Assembly (NCBI RefSeq): GCF_001949145.1
Contig: NW_019091390.1
Span: 454,710-514,709, forward strand
Source: Acanthaster planci
Lineage: Eukaryota > Echinodermata > Asteroidea > Valvatida > Acanthasteridae
DNA length: 60,000 nt
Reading direction: 5' to 3'
Shown here: piece by piece, positions 24,911-44,900 of the stretch
Layout: the number at the start of each line of letters is the position of its first letter
Numbering within the stretch: the stretch's first letter is position 1
Translations under genes and position numbers: made by a program
The notes under the pieces: model-generated
Database searches by the model: none
What the model saw: the letters and a program-made list of their open reading frames with translations, nothing else
Told to the model about the DNA's origin: nothing

Positions 24911-25125
24911 TGGGTATCAAACGTCAACAAACATGGCCTCTTTCCATAGCAAAGGGTGTCATACTGTAAGTGTTGTTTACCAAAAATACTCCCGATTTTC
25001 CGTACAGTGCTCAGCACATCAGTAGTCTGACTACGTTACCAACCGTCGGCTTTATATTTGGTAAATGACACTTGTGACACACTTTGCTATGGGAGGATGG
25101 TCCGTTTGTTGATGTTTGATACCCA
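24911..25125. mobile_element. Fold-back (MITE-like) element
   Basis: The left arm (24911-24989) starts TGGGTATCAAACGTCAACAA. The right arm (25054-25125), read in reverse complement, starts TGGGTATCAAACATCAACAA. The match continues through CCATAGCAAAG-GTGTCA to TTTACCAAA. A 64-nt centre separates the arms. No coding capacity or clear target-site duplication is seen. Confidence 0.65.
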
Positions 25126-26450
25126 GAGGCACCCCTCTCATTGGTCGAAAAGAGCTCTATTGATTGGGAGTGTTCCTGTTGTTGGTAGCGACGCAACTGC
25201 AACGTTTACGTTTCACAGTCGTTCGTGAGCCAGCGATGTGCAGTTAGTACTCTACAAGTACCAAAGGACCCTCTGTTGCTAGGAAAATTGCGCCCTCTCT
25301 TGGTCCAGCTCAGGACCCACAGGTCACGTGACTTAGCAGGTGCAATCGATCTACTGCTGACCAAACATCTGCCTACTGCAGGGGTAGCCAATCACAGGGA
25401 TAATGTGTGGCCACATGGCACGCTGACGTCTTTCGATTGGATCCTGTTACAACAAACTCAATGTGGACTAAGACTGTACAGATAGAAAGAATACATTTAA
25501 CTTTGTTCTTTGGAATACCCTAATCACATACATTTCATCTGGCACTATCCAGGCAATCTTTCCTAATGCAACAAGTATATCACCCAGAAGCAATCTGAAC
25601 GCCAATTGAATGGTTGAAGGCTCAAACTCACACTTCAAATTGTCACACAAAATAATTGTCCAATAAAGTGATTTCAGCAAGTACTGTTTTTTAAATTTTT
25701 TTTACTGAATGTTTATAATTGTACTCATCCGTGCTCGCTTCCTACACAATACATGTCTAAAATGTGTAAAATTCACACAGATAAGCGTATGCTAGCATAC
25801 AGGCAACTCTGAGAGTTGTTCAAATGAAATTTGCTTTAAAACTTCGTAGATCTAACTTTCTTGAGGCAAAACACACATAAATATACCCAAATGGTGCATT
25901 TATTTCCACACTTTCAAGCTCTCACACTCTGATAAAATTCCACAAGCTATCAAAACTAGTTCCTACTTTTCGCAGACCCATAAAGAGGTAAAGGTAGGCA
26001 GAGGGAGGTTGGAAGGTGCAACTGCCTGAAACTTTCAAAGTCTCTCAGCTCACTGACAGACTTTTTTCTCCCCTGCATTGAGCACAGACAGTCAAGTCCA
26101 AGATCGATGGTAAACTGGTATTTTGCCAAAATCTACTAAACACTTGGATTCGACTCATTTGTAACCAGCTACAGAAATGTGGTATTTCAGTGGTTTTTCT
26201 GTAATTTTTCCACCAAAAAAGAAGTGGTTTAGAATGAAGGTGAAGGTGGAATGGGGGGGTGGGGAAAAAAAGGGTGGGAGGCGATATTTCCGGTTCTGAA
26301 ACTTGATTCACCAATTCTAGTATTCCTCTGCTTCAATGCAGGAGGACACACCCATAGTATACACGCTTACCAGAGATCTACATTCTGCTGAGCACGAAGC
26401 TCTCCCTGGTAAGCAGGTAACTGCCTTGGGGCTGAGAGCGGTGGGCAATC

Positions 26451-28287
26451 CTAGATGCCCCGCCGATAAATCTTCATCTTCAGCACCGTGAACTTCTCCT
26501 TTGTGAGTAGCTTGATGGCATGGCTGTGCGTGGACATTGTCAGGTCTAGGCCGTTGACCTGAATAAGGACAAGAAAAGATAGACATCAGTTGAAACAATG
26601 TTTAACGCTGTAAATTTGAATGCATTTGTAGTTCCCATGATTACTACTGAGTACGCACTAGTCCACACAGGATGAGCATTTCTGGAACCCTCAAGCAGCC
26701 GTGAGCATGGCTGGGCATTGAAGCAAACGTTGTCTTGGAGTTTATGACCACCAGACGACAGAATTCGTAAAGTCCAACTTTGTAATGGTTATTGTATCTT
26801 GTCACTTGAACAAATTTACATTTTGCAACTGAAAACAACATCATGCCTGAGAGAAGTTCATACCTCTAGTATCTTGTCCCCAACTGCCAACCCTGCTAGT
26901 TCTGCTGGTGTCCCCGGCTTGATGGCACTCACAAAGATTCCCTGTTTAGAAAACATTCAGAAAAACTTGGTCTATTTTGATAGGATGCGACCTCAGTCCT
27001 GCACAATCCTCCCACTGCCGCCATGTAAAAAAAAAAATGGATTGCAACATTATCTTCCAAAAATTCCTCCATTATTTCTTTAATACTTAACTCTGCGGGA
27101 ATAACCACTGCCTCAAAATCCTAAAGCAATTCTGGTCAGTTTGTTGAGAGGCCTATTACCAACATTTTGAATAAATTGCTGCACATTATGTTGGCATGAT
27201 TTAAAAGTACTCTTTTAGCTCAAAAATTCTGCAATCTCCTGAGGCAATTTTCACAGAGCTGATAAGCTCACAAACTCGATAAGCAGAGTATCTGCTAAGC
27301 AAAAATGGGTTGCAAGCCAAAAGGCCATGTGCTGCATATTTGTTGTGACCAATTTTGAAGAATCTGAGAGGTACAGCTAGCAGTGTCTTAGTTTCCTGCT
27401 TGCTCACCTCGTCACCTGGGATGAAAGGGTTTTTGGTTTTATCCTGGTCGATTCCCCCAGCGATGCTAAAGCCAAGACCAGCACCTGGAATTTTCTTCAA
27501 AATGATGTCAATCTAAAGTTTGAAGGAATTCAAAACACAAATAATAAGCAGCACATTTTAATCAGAAAATACAATAGGCTCAACATGTTTACAGGGGTCA
27601 AATTATGAGAAAAAAGTGGATCAAAGGAACAGTACCTCACAAGTTGCAGGACCAGGACATATGCAACGAGGTAAAACTTGAATAAAAGTGTACTGCACTG
27701 TTGGTGTTATGTATGCTTGTTCAATGCACATGCTTGTTTAAAATGTGTATAAACCTTTTGACTAATGACAATGTAGGCCCCTACTGGTGGAAGCCACTAG
27801 AAGAACATGGACTGTGGTTCTTTAGTTGTACTCAAAAATGAGTGTGGGCATTGGGTTAGAACTGAAAACACTTTTTGTAAAATCTTTGTCCCTATTCCTT
27901 ATTTTAATGAATCAAATGCTGGCTTTAGTTCAAATTTTTAAAAAAATTGAAATTGGTAATTAAATGGAGGAACTACAGCGTACAAAAAAAGATGAATTTT
28001 AATAACAATTTATTCAAGAAAATGAGTTTCCCAATAAATAGCGCCCTCACCCATTTATGCATGTACATCCCTAACAAGTAACATGATGTGGTCAAACAGC
28101 CAAGGCCTGGCTAAAGTCAAACATTAGCCATCACAGGCCTAGCAAAAATAAACATCCCGGCCCTCGGGAACTTGGTGATTCATTCAGACAGATACTCATT
28201 CGATCCAATCAAAATCAAATGTTATCGGAGATCGCTAGAATCGCTCAAACTTACACATGGGATTCCGCCCATCCCCTGCACCGCCAT
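26451..28287 (-). CDS. TAX1BP3: Single-PDZ-domain protein, TAX1BP3/TIP-1-like
   Basis: Four coding exons on the minus strand: 28255-28287, 27408-27512, 26864-26941 and 26451-26558 (stop TAG). All junctions are phase 0 with GT-AG borders, giving 107 residues. Almost the whole protein is one PDZ domain. It has the carboxylate-binding loop GLGF (residues 23-26), then SIAGGIDQD..NPF, a string typical of TAX1BP3, then GIFVSAIKPGTPAELAGL and GDKILEVNG. His83 opens helix alphaB, the hallmark of class I PDZ domains that bind S/T-x-hydrophobic C-termini. TAX1BP3 is a small cytosolic PDZ protein that competes with scaffold PDZ proteins for C-terminal tails (for example beta-catenin and Kir2.3). This protein has a very short N-terminus and ends soon after the last strand, so it is smaller than human TIP-1 (124 aa). 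It is transcribed away from SLC30A7. Structure is secure; the TAX1BP3 orthology is probable. Confidence 0.8.
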
Positions 28288-28816
28288 TTTGATTATTGAC
28301 TTTCATGGCTGTTGGATTACCATCGGGTGCAAATGGTAAAAGTTTATATAAGGTTTGTTTGTAAAAAGGCTAATGGAGATTTTATCTTGGCTAAAATGAA
28401 TGAAAGTACATACACAGTCTGTTCCAAATCACTGCCAGCAGCTATGTTATTTTCTTACAAAAGGGACATAACGTCATTGTATAAACACTGGGAAAGCAAT
28501 TGCAAATTAAGTGTACGTAGTCTGGTAAAATCCAAGAGCAATATTTTCCGCTAGTATTAAGATATGAGTTTACAAGAACAAGACTTGCTTTGCCATATGT
28601 TTTTTTAAGCTGGTTCCGCGTTTCTTCTTTTCGCAAAGTTGAGATAATAAACAAAAATGCATACCAGTGAAAACGCATATGTACACGAAAGCAAACTTCA
28701 TATTTACCCGTGCCTCACCGCACTGCGCCGGAAGATAGCCCGCTAGTCCGCTGTTCCTGAGTGATATTACCATCTGCTGTCAAATATTTCATAAATTGTC
28801 CACTTTTTTTCATCCA
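28288..28816. promoter_or_regulatory. Divergent promoter interval (PDZ gene / SLC30A7)
   Basis: The two start codons point away from each other 529 bp apart, so this interval must hold both 5' UTRs and promoters unless unseen 5' exons exist. It contains a CCGGAAG ETS-type core near 28728-28734 in the only GC-richer patch. No TATA box can be assigned with confidence. Shared bidirectional control is inferred. Confidence 0.5.
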
Positions 28817-37574
<8,758 letters not shown>

Positions 37575-37638
37575 GACCAATTGGGGACGGGTAAAGTCCA
37601 CAGGACCACTAGCTGTAGTACTTCAATCTTGACAGCTA

Positions 37639-38219
37639 CAGCCGATTTCATGAAACTTTAAGCAGCGGCGTAACGTCACTTACGCCACATTTTATAGCGC
37701 ACGTTGTGCAACATATTGAGAGCAATTTCATAAAACTTACACATTACGCAAGTCCCCACTTACATAACAAATTTGGCGTCACTTGCGCAGGCATTTTAGG
37801 TGGTGTAACTTACACCAAACAAAGCAAAAATGAATGATTTGACTAGCTCATCGTGTTTGTTTAGGCCTCATCATTGCTGAACTTAACAAGGCTTATATGA
37901 GAAACATACAACTGTGTTGTAGAACTGCAAGATTTTCTCTCTGTTCCGATGAAGAAGAGACAAAAACTTTTTCAAAATGGCAGATGGAGGTAATGCAACG
38001 ACTGTTTGACAATTGTTGTGATATTGAGAGTAGCAGCCATCGTAACAGCTGTTATCATCCTTGTCTAAAAAATGTGAAATTATTAAAACGGGATGCAGCT
38101 AAGCAACTTCTCATGAAATTGAATGGAAGTGCTTCTGCACAACATTTGTGGTGCAAGGCTTTACGCATGGTTCAATTATGCATGGTTCAAAGTTACGGCA
38201 TGTTTCATGAAATCGGCTG
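37639..38219. mobile_element. 581-nt terminal-inverted-repeat element (MITE-like)
   Basis: Both ends carry the 18-nt terminal inverted repeat CAGCCGATTTCATGAAAC with no mismatch (37639-37656 and complement at 38202-38219). Further inside, GTAAC/TTACG-type blocks and a second TTCATAAAAC motif give weaker symmetry. An internal plus-strand frame (37897-38247) has no recognisable domain and runs past the terminus. The end sequence resembles TTTCATGAAA-type Harbinger/ISL2EU-like MITEs. No target-site duplication is evident. Confidence 0.65.
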
Positions 38220-38305
38220 CTGGACTCCTTACGAAGGATTAAAATGAGATCAGTAGTGCATTGTATTGAAATTGAGGTTTGCATTTTGGTGGATATAGAG
38301 GACCA

Positions 38306-38493
38306 GTTCCATGCATCTGGTGAGCTCCAATATTTCACTTAGCACTAAAATAGTGTATTGCTAAGCAACATCCAGATAGGAACCAGTATTGCCATGGAAC
38401 CTACACTGCTTATGACTGGTTCCCACTTGATATTTTGCTCAGTAAGAAAATGTGCTAAGCAGTTTTTCAGTGCTAACCAGATGTATGAAATTC
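38306..38493. mobile_element. Diverged inverted-repeat element with GCTAAGCA motifs
   Basis: The left end GTTCCATGCATCTGGTGAGC pairs with the complement of GCTAACCAGATGTATGAAAT at the right end. TGCTAAGCA/TTAGCA motifs occur just inside both ends. The same motifs appear around 27280-27320, in the older repeat broken at 32410, and at 42276-42559, suggesting one dispersed family. Confidence 0.5.
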
Positions 38494-39090
38494 CCCCACC
38501 ACCTCCACCCTTACAACAACCTGTGGACATGGAGCACAGAGTAGTAATGTAATGCTCAAGCAGAATGTTGTGCTTCTTTCTGGTAACAGATGTCAACGGG
38601 TAAGAAACAACTTACCCGCTTAGCTCAAAATGTACAGAAATAAATTAAGCCATAGTAGCAGTTGGGAAAATGGTTTTAATCTGAACAAATGTTTAAAAAT
38701 AATATGGTAGTGGACCTTAAAAGCATTATTTATAAAAAAAAAACATTTATTTCCTACCAAGGCCTACTTAACCGTCATCACTCTGAAAACACGAAATAGG
38801 GATTTCCCTGGAAAGGGTTTTTATCAAGGCATAACATGCTAAGTTTTATCTGAAAACTATATTTTTGCTGGTTGTTTTTGTCTGTTTTGTATTGTTCAAA
38901 AGCAGTGCTAATTGTTCAGGTCAGAATGGCTTTTGTTTCCTTGTAGAGGGGTTCGGAGGTTAGAAAATGTTATCGGTCAGTCCAAAACCAGGCTGAGGGT
39001 TTGCGAGCCTTCATCTGGAGGATAGTTATACACATATGAACAATAGAACTTTGTTCTAACTTCCAAAGCGCTCTGTAGACAAACTTTGCA

Positions 39091-39190
39091 TTGTGGATCA
39101 CTTTATGAAAATGAAGACCGAGGGAAAGGAATTGTCAAGTATCAAAATTACCAACGTCAGCGTAGGTTTCGAAATGGTGGGTCACCACAA
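39091..39190. repeat. Diverged dispersed repeat, copy 2
   Basis: This is the partner of 23215-23312 in the same orientation. Ordered shared blocks are TGGATCACTTT, GGAATTGTC, ACC(A/G)AC-TCAGC and ATGGTGGGTCAC. Confidence 0.5.
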
Positions 39191-39272
39191 AAAAAAATTA
39201 ACATCCAGTGATGGATTATACCTGAATACTCAACTCCTGAAGAATGCTGAAAACTTTTGTCTTGCTCTGTTA

Positions 39273-39435
39273 AGGCCGGTTCATACTTCGTGCGAAAGTG
39301 GAAACAAACGTGAATTTTGTGAGGTCAGATCAAATATTTGCATTGCGAATACGTAACACATTTTAATTCGAGCAAAACAAAATTTGATGTCAAATTCGCT
39401 TTGCTTTCACATTCGTCCAAAGTATGAAGTGGCCT
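39273..39435. mobile_element. 163-nt PIF/Harbinger-like MITE with TTA target-site duplication
   Basis: The ends are AGGCCGGTTCATACTTCG and the complement of CCAAAGTATGAAGTGGCCT. Arm similarity continues inward for about 60 nt (GAATTT, CAAAT blocks). The element is flanked on both sides by TTA (39270-39272 and 39436-39438). A 3-bp TWA duplication is characteristic of PIF/Harbinger transposition. There is no coding capacity. Confidence 0.7.
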
Positions 39436-41956
39436 TTAATGTGACATTGTAGCTACCCTAAATCCTACAAAACTCAACATGAGGTTGCCTTAAAGTTCAT
39501 CCACTGTTACACTTAAACAAGGAGGTTCAGGCCCTAGGTTTGTTGTGTATGAGAGGAATATTCCCTTGGCATATTGTATATTGACTGGATTCTGGAGCAT
39601 TCACGACATTGCCCAGCAAACCTCACGGGCCATTTTTATTAGTGAGCATCTCAAGCCGATTCAACATTTCGTTTATATCACAGTAAAAATCAGGTTCGTC
39701 CCGAGAATTGTTGGCTTTACAGGTGTCAAGTATTCGGAGGTATTTTACTCACACCTTAGATTAATCATTTCAGACAACGGTCATCACCATCAACAAAAAC
39801 CCTTTGATTGTGAATCAAGTTCTTCTTTAAGCTGAAATCATAATTGTACAAATCTAGTCATATATCCCAATGAAAAGGATTATTTTCTTGGTTTCCATCA
39901 GTACAGAATTAAAAACTATTTTTGGGTTCCTGGAGATATTTCTCCAAAAACGTCACTAAATTTGCTTATTTATGCTGCTGTCAAAATATTAACTACCATA
40001 GCAGCTATTTCTAAGATTGTGAGATGTGTCCAATTTATTTAGCTTATTTTCTTTCAAATTAATATGCTGGGAACATTTTAACATGCCCTTAGAGAATTAC
40101 ATACACAACGAACATTTTGTAAGTAAACTTTTCATAAAAAAAAAACGGAAATCCTTTTATTGTAGAGATGCTTACGTTGAAGCCATAAATGCATTGGGTC
40201 CCTAACTGTGCCTTTCTTCTAAAATGTAAAATGCTTTCACCTTATTCTGGACATTGGGATTTTCTCCAGAAATGAGTTGTGCTGATAATATGGCAGCAGG
40301 TAAGTAGGCGGGGCAAATTTCACCTTGTCTTGGGGTGATGCCGTGAAATTGTGAAAATGAAATAATGATCCATTGTTGAAGGAAAGCGGCAATTTTTGTG
40401 CTAATTAATTTCAGTATTCTGCTTTTATGACTATTTGAATGCTTTAATGTTCAGTGGGACAGAAATTCTGTGCTTAATCTGCGAGCCAAGGAGAGATGTC
40501 CACATGCACGTGGAACCACAATTCCTTGCAAATAGGAGGTGGAGGTACATTTTAATTTCTGAGGAAATTGCGTTGCAGGTTGGTCAGATGTGGTGTAACC
40601 ATCGTCAGCCCATCCTCTGGAGGTTTTTAGAGAAGTGTTTTCTTAATTCACTTAGCATGCATTTTAAAATTTCTTAGTTACGTGCCAAGTGCCACTTTTG
40701 GAAATATGTAGTAAAACTAGGGTCAAATCACTGAACAAAGTAAGCATAAATATTTGAATTTACCCCAAAGTCCTGCTTAATCCACCAGTAGCGGCTGGCA
40801 TTTGGAAATCTTCCAAATTCCAACCGTCTGTTTGAGCTAGAATAAAGTGTCTTTTATTTTTTTGGCTGAGACTGAACAGAAATTGTTAATATTTTTGTTA
40901 TTTTGCTGTTGACAAATGGGTAGAGTTATCATACAGTGTTTTAGCATCTCCTGCGTCACTTGATTGGAAGGATCACCGACCAGTGGCAAATTAATGATTT
41001 AACTGACCAGTCACTCTGAGAGTCTCCTCGGAGAATTTGTCATGTTCGTAATGGGAACTGGCCATTTGGTATTCCCAAGTAAAGCATGTCAAGGCACTGA
41101 CCACAGTTCCTGTTTGAGGACACCTGCTCCCAGCAGGAACCACAAGGTTCCCAACTTGAACAGTCACCGTTCTCGTTGAAACATTTTCTAGTGTTCAACT
41201 TTTTTCAGTGGTTCTCTATCTGTATCTCTTCCAATTCTAAACCTCTCCGATTTGCTTGTCAAATGGTTAGAGTCTTGTTTGCTACGTTGCCTCGGCATTA
41301 GGTCTTGGAACGCTTAACTTAAAAAGGCAATTTTCTTGAAGCCAGAACTGTATTTTTTCTTGTTATGTGAGTGTGGTCGGCTGTCAGTCTAACTATTAAA
41401 AGAGCATATGAATACAAATGATGTTGTGTTTTGAATTGATAACAACAGGCATGGTCAAACATTCCAGCTTCCTTCCACAATGAAGGGATACAGAGGGTAA
41501 AACAGAATTGCAAACTGAGAGAACTCTCTAAGGCATCTCTCATCGTTTTGATTAGGATCAGTACAAATACATTCTTGTTGAATCTAATACTGCAGATGCT
41601 GCCTCAGTCACCACCTCCCTCATGTTTCAAAGCTTGGTTCCTCCCCCCCCCCGGCACAAGTCAAGACCTGTCCCAAGTGAAAGGGCGAACAACGAGCAAA
41701 GAATTCTTTCGTTGTACAGTGTACTTCCTTTGAATAGCTTGTGAATGACATTCAGACCGCTGATCTTGTGACGGTCTTGTGGCAGTTCTAAGGGATCCTG
41801 ACTGGAACATTAACCCAAGCAAGACTCGTATCTAAAACAATATGATGTTTAGATTGTCTTTTCAGGGCAACAAATGAAAATATATAACACAATTTATACT
41901 TACGGATATGTACAACTTCAAATCTGCTTTTTTTTCCTTAAATCACATGATTTTCA

Positions 41957-44900
41957 CTACCTCTTCTCCGCTTGCTCTAACAAACGATCAAATAATGAGG
42001 TTTCTATGGCGATCAGTCTCAACATCTCCAGTTCTAATGGATGCATTTTGCCAGCGATGACCAACGAGTGCAGTGGTCCACCGAGGTCCACTGATGCCAG
42101 CTGCTGCAGGGTACCAGCTGCCATTTGTTGCGTATCAGATCCAACACGTGCGACACCCACACAGACCGTGTCTTCCGTAAAAGCTGAAGGAGCCAAAAAA
42201 AGCCTGACATCTGTGACCCAACTTCACAAAATGAGTCTTTAGGACATTTTTTCCAGTAAGTTTTCATTAGCATCCGGGCCAATTTCATAGAGCCGCTTAA
42301 GCACAAAATTTCCTTAAGCATGAAAAAACCTTGTTAAAAAAAAGCAAAGATTACCAGCTCTAACTCTGATTGTCATGCTAACCAGAAGGCAGCTGAATAC
42401 GATCCCAAAACAATTTACATCATGTGGAGTTTTGGCTGGTTACCTGATTTATCAAGCCAGGTTTCTCATGTGGAGTTTTGGCTGGTTACCTGATTTATCA
42501 AGCCAGGTTTCTCGTGCTTAAGCAAATTTTGTCCTTAAGCAGCTCTATGAAATTGGCCCAGAGTGAGCAAACTTGGCTTTGTATTCATCATCCATTTTTT
42601 GCATTCTGATGAAAAATGGACATTACATACGTTAAATAGTTCCANNNNNNNNNNNNNNNNNNNNNNNNNNNNNNNNNNNNNNNNNNNNNNNNNNNNNNNN
42701 NNNNNNNNNNNNNNNNNNNNNNNNNNNNNNNNNNNNNNNNNNNNNNNNNNNNNNNNNNNNNNNNNNNNNNNNNNNNNNNNNNNNNNNNNNNNNNNNNNNN
42801 NNNNNNNNNNNNNNNNNNNNNNNNNNNNNNNNNNNNNNNNNNNNNNNNNNNNNNNNNNNNNNNNNNNNNNNNNNNNNNNNNNNNNNNNNNNNNNNNNNNN
42901 NNNNNNNNNNNNNNNNNNNNNNNNNNNNNNNNNNNNNNNNNNNNNNNNNNNNNNNNNNNNNNNNNNNNNNNNNNNNNNNNNNNNNNNNNNNNNNNNNNNN
43001 NNNNNNNNNNNNNNNNNNNNNNNNNNNNNNNNNNNNNNNNNNNNNNNNNNNNNNNNNNNNNNNNNNNNNNNNNNNNNNNNNNNNNNNNNNNNNNNNNNNN
43101 NNNNNNNNNNNNNNNNNNNNNNNNNNNNNNNNNNNNNNNNNNNNNNNNNNNNNNNNNNNNNNNNNNNNNNNNNNNNNNNNNNNNNNNNNNNNNNNNNNNN
43201 NNNNNNNNNNNNNNNNNNNNNNNCCCCGGCTGGTAGTGGTTAATGACCTTACACTAAAAAAAGAAAGATTTCGCAACTGTAGTTGCTTGCAAACCAATCT
43301 AAAGTCACCAAATACTTGAAACTGATGCAATTCACACTTGATGTTGTAATACCTAAGTTTTCTTGATCTTCGGATTCCCTTTTCCTTTCCAGTATTTTGA
43401 TCAGTTGTGAGGCTGCCTGGCTGACCGTCATGTAGCGAGGTGGCTCATAGATCTTCCTCCCTCTGTTGGAGGGGGGGGGGAAAAATGTTCTCTGCTCAGA
43501 ATTATGTTAATGCAGTGTGAAAAACTTGAATTACTGTTAAGAAAATGCTAAATATAGAGGCTTTTTACAAGCTTTTGGCTAGAAGGGAAAAGAAATACAC
43601 AGATTATTGCCTTTCTCTCATTATTAAAAAAAATTGTTTTTACAAAACAGAGAGATTTTAACACTATACATGTCTCTCTATTGCAGGAAAGCTTCAAACA
43701 AGTTGGTACACGTTGCTTAGCATCAACATGAAGTACAGAGCTCCACTCCTTACCAGTGCTATGAAAGTGACTCTGGTACCTAGGGTGGATGAGTAGGGCC
43801 CAAGGTACTATTGCCAACTACTATTGCCTCAGCCCAAGGGACATTTACTCCAACCCTGCCCTGAGCACAGAGCTGCTAAACTCAAACACTTCTCACCTCA
43901 TCATGTTCTCGATGGACTGTTCTTTGACTTTGATGTCCAGGAGACAGAGCGAGTGCAGACCGTTCCGCATGTTGCTGGCTATCTTGTCGTAGTAACTGTC
44001 TGGCGACCAGGTGTCGGTCCAAAACACAATGGAGACTGTCTCACCAAAGTTGTACAACTGGCATGAAAAGAGATGGATTTGGTACGAGTGGTCTTTTGAG
44101 TCCTCTTGTCAAAGTATTTGCTTTGCAAGAGGGTGGAAATTGACGGAAGCTTTTGTGTCCTGATTTCTCTTTTGTGGGGGGGGGTTTCACCCTAGAGATT
44201 TTTCCATGCTATGTCTGCTTGCTTATTAATCGTTTAATTGTGTATCTTTTCAGAGTCCTAAATTTTGGGATTCTTTAAGTAACAATCTTAAATCAATTCA
44301 TAGTTTGTCTGTCTTAAAGAAACAACTTACAGTTTGGCTTGTGGATAAATATTGACAAGAGTGATTTATCTTATTTTCATTTCTTCACTCTAATTGTGAT
44401 CATTTCTGATTGGACTTCTTGTTGTTTTGTCCTTGTCAGCTTTGCCTTATGTCTCTTTGTGTGTAGCATTAAATTATTCACTAAAATATTGTGTACTTCT
44501 TTTGCCACTATAATTATGTAAATGTAATTTTCAACAAGGCCAAACAAAAAATAGCTGTGGTTTCCAGTTACCCAACCCAACCTAGAAAATCACGCGGAAC
44601 CTATATCTTTTTATTCAACAAATCAATAAAATATAAAAACTTATGGTGCCTTGCCCCGAGCCTCATATTGTGTACATCGTCCTGTACATGGTATTGTTTG
44701 AATTTTTTTTGCATGAGATGGATAGCAATACAATAATCTTTGGCTTGATTAATTTGTGACACACAGTATTACAGTATTGTACAGTATTAATCTGACACTG
44801 TGCCCCCCCCCGAAAAAAAACAGACCATCATCCGACCCTAATTTTTTAGGCTATAAAAATGTAGAGTAAAAAAAATATTTTCCCCAACCAACCACGCTTA

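Larger units (their letters stand above)
18931..26450. other. Intergenic region between convergent GLIS and the PDZ gene
   Basis: No exon with recognisable family resemblance was found. Contents are the hairpin at 21912, an A/C-rich plus strand from about 22080 to 22680, a dispersed-repeat copy at 23215, a minus-strand SINE at 23700 and a fold-back element at 24911. The plus-strand A-richness means the minus strand is T-rich, so part of 22000-26450 could be 3' UTR of the minus-strand PDZ gene. TTTATT at 25899-25904 is a candidate minus-strand polyadenylation signal for it. Confidence 0.5.
37575..41956. other. Intergenic region between convergent SLC30A7 and DPH5
   Basis: This region should contain both 3' UTRs. 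AATAAA at 38639-38644 is a candidate SLC30A7 polyadenylation signal. Most of 37639-39435 is occupied by terminal-inverted-repeat elements, which would be carried in the UTR if the distal signal is used. From about 39500 to 41950 I see AT-rich sequence and no recognisable exon or element. Confidence 0.55.

Noticed and set aside
42563-43330. Open frames of more than 220 codons across 42563-43330
   Set aside because: They exist only because N is read as open sequence across the assembly gap.
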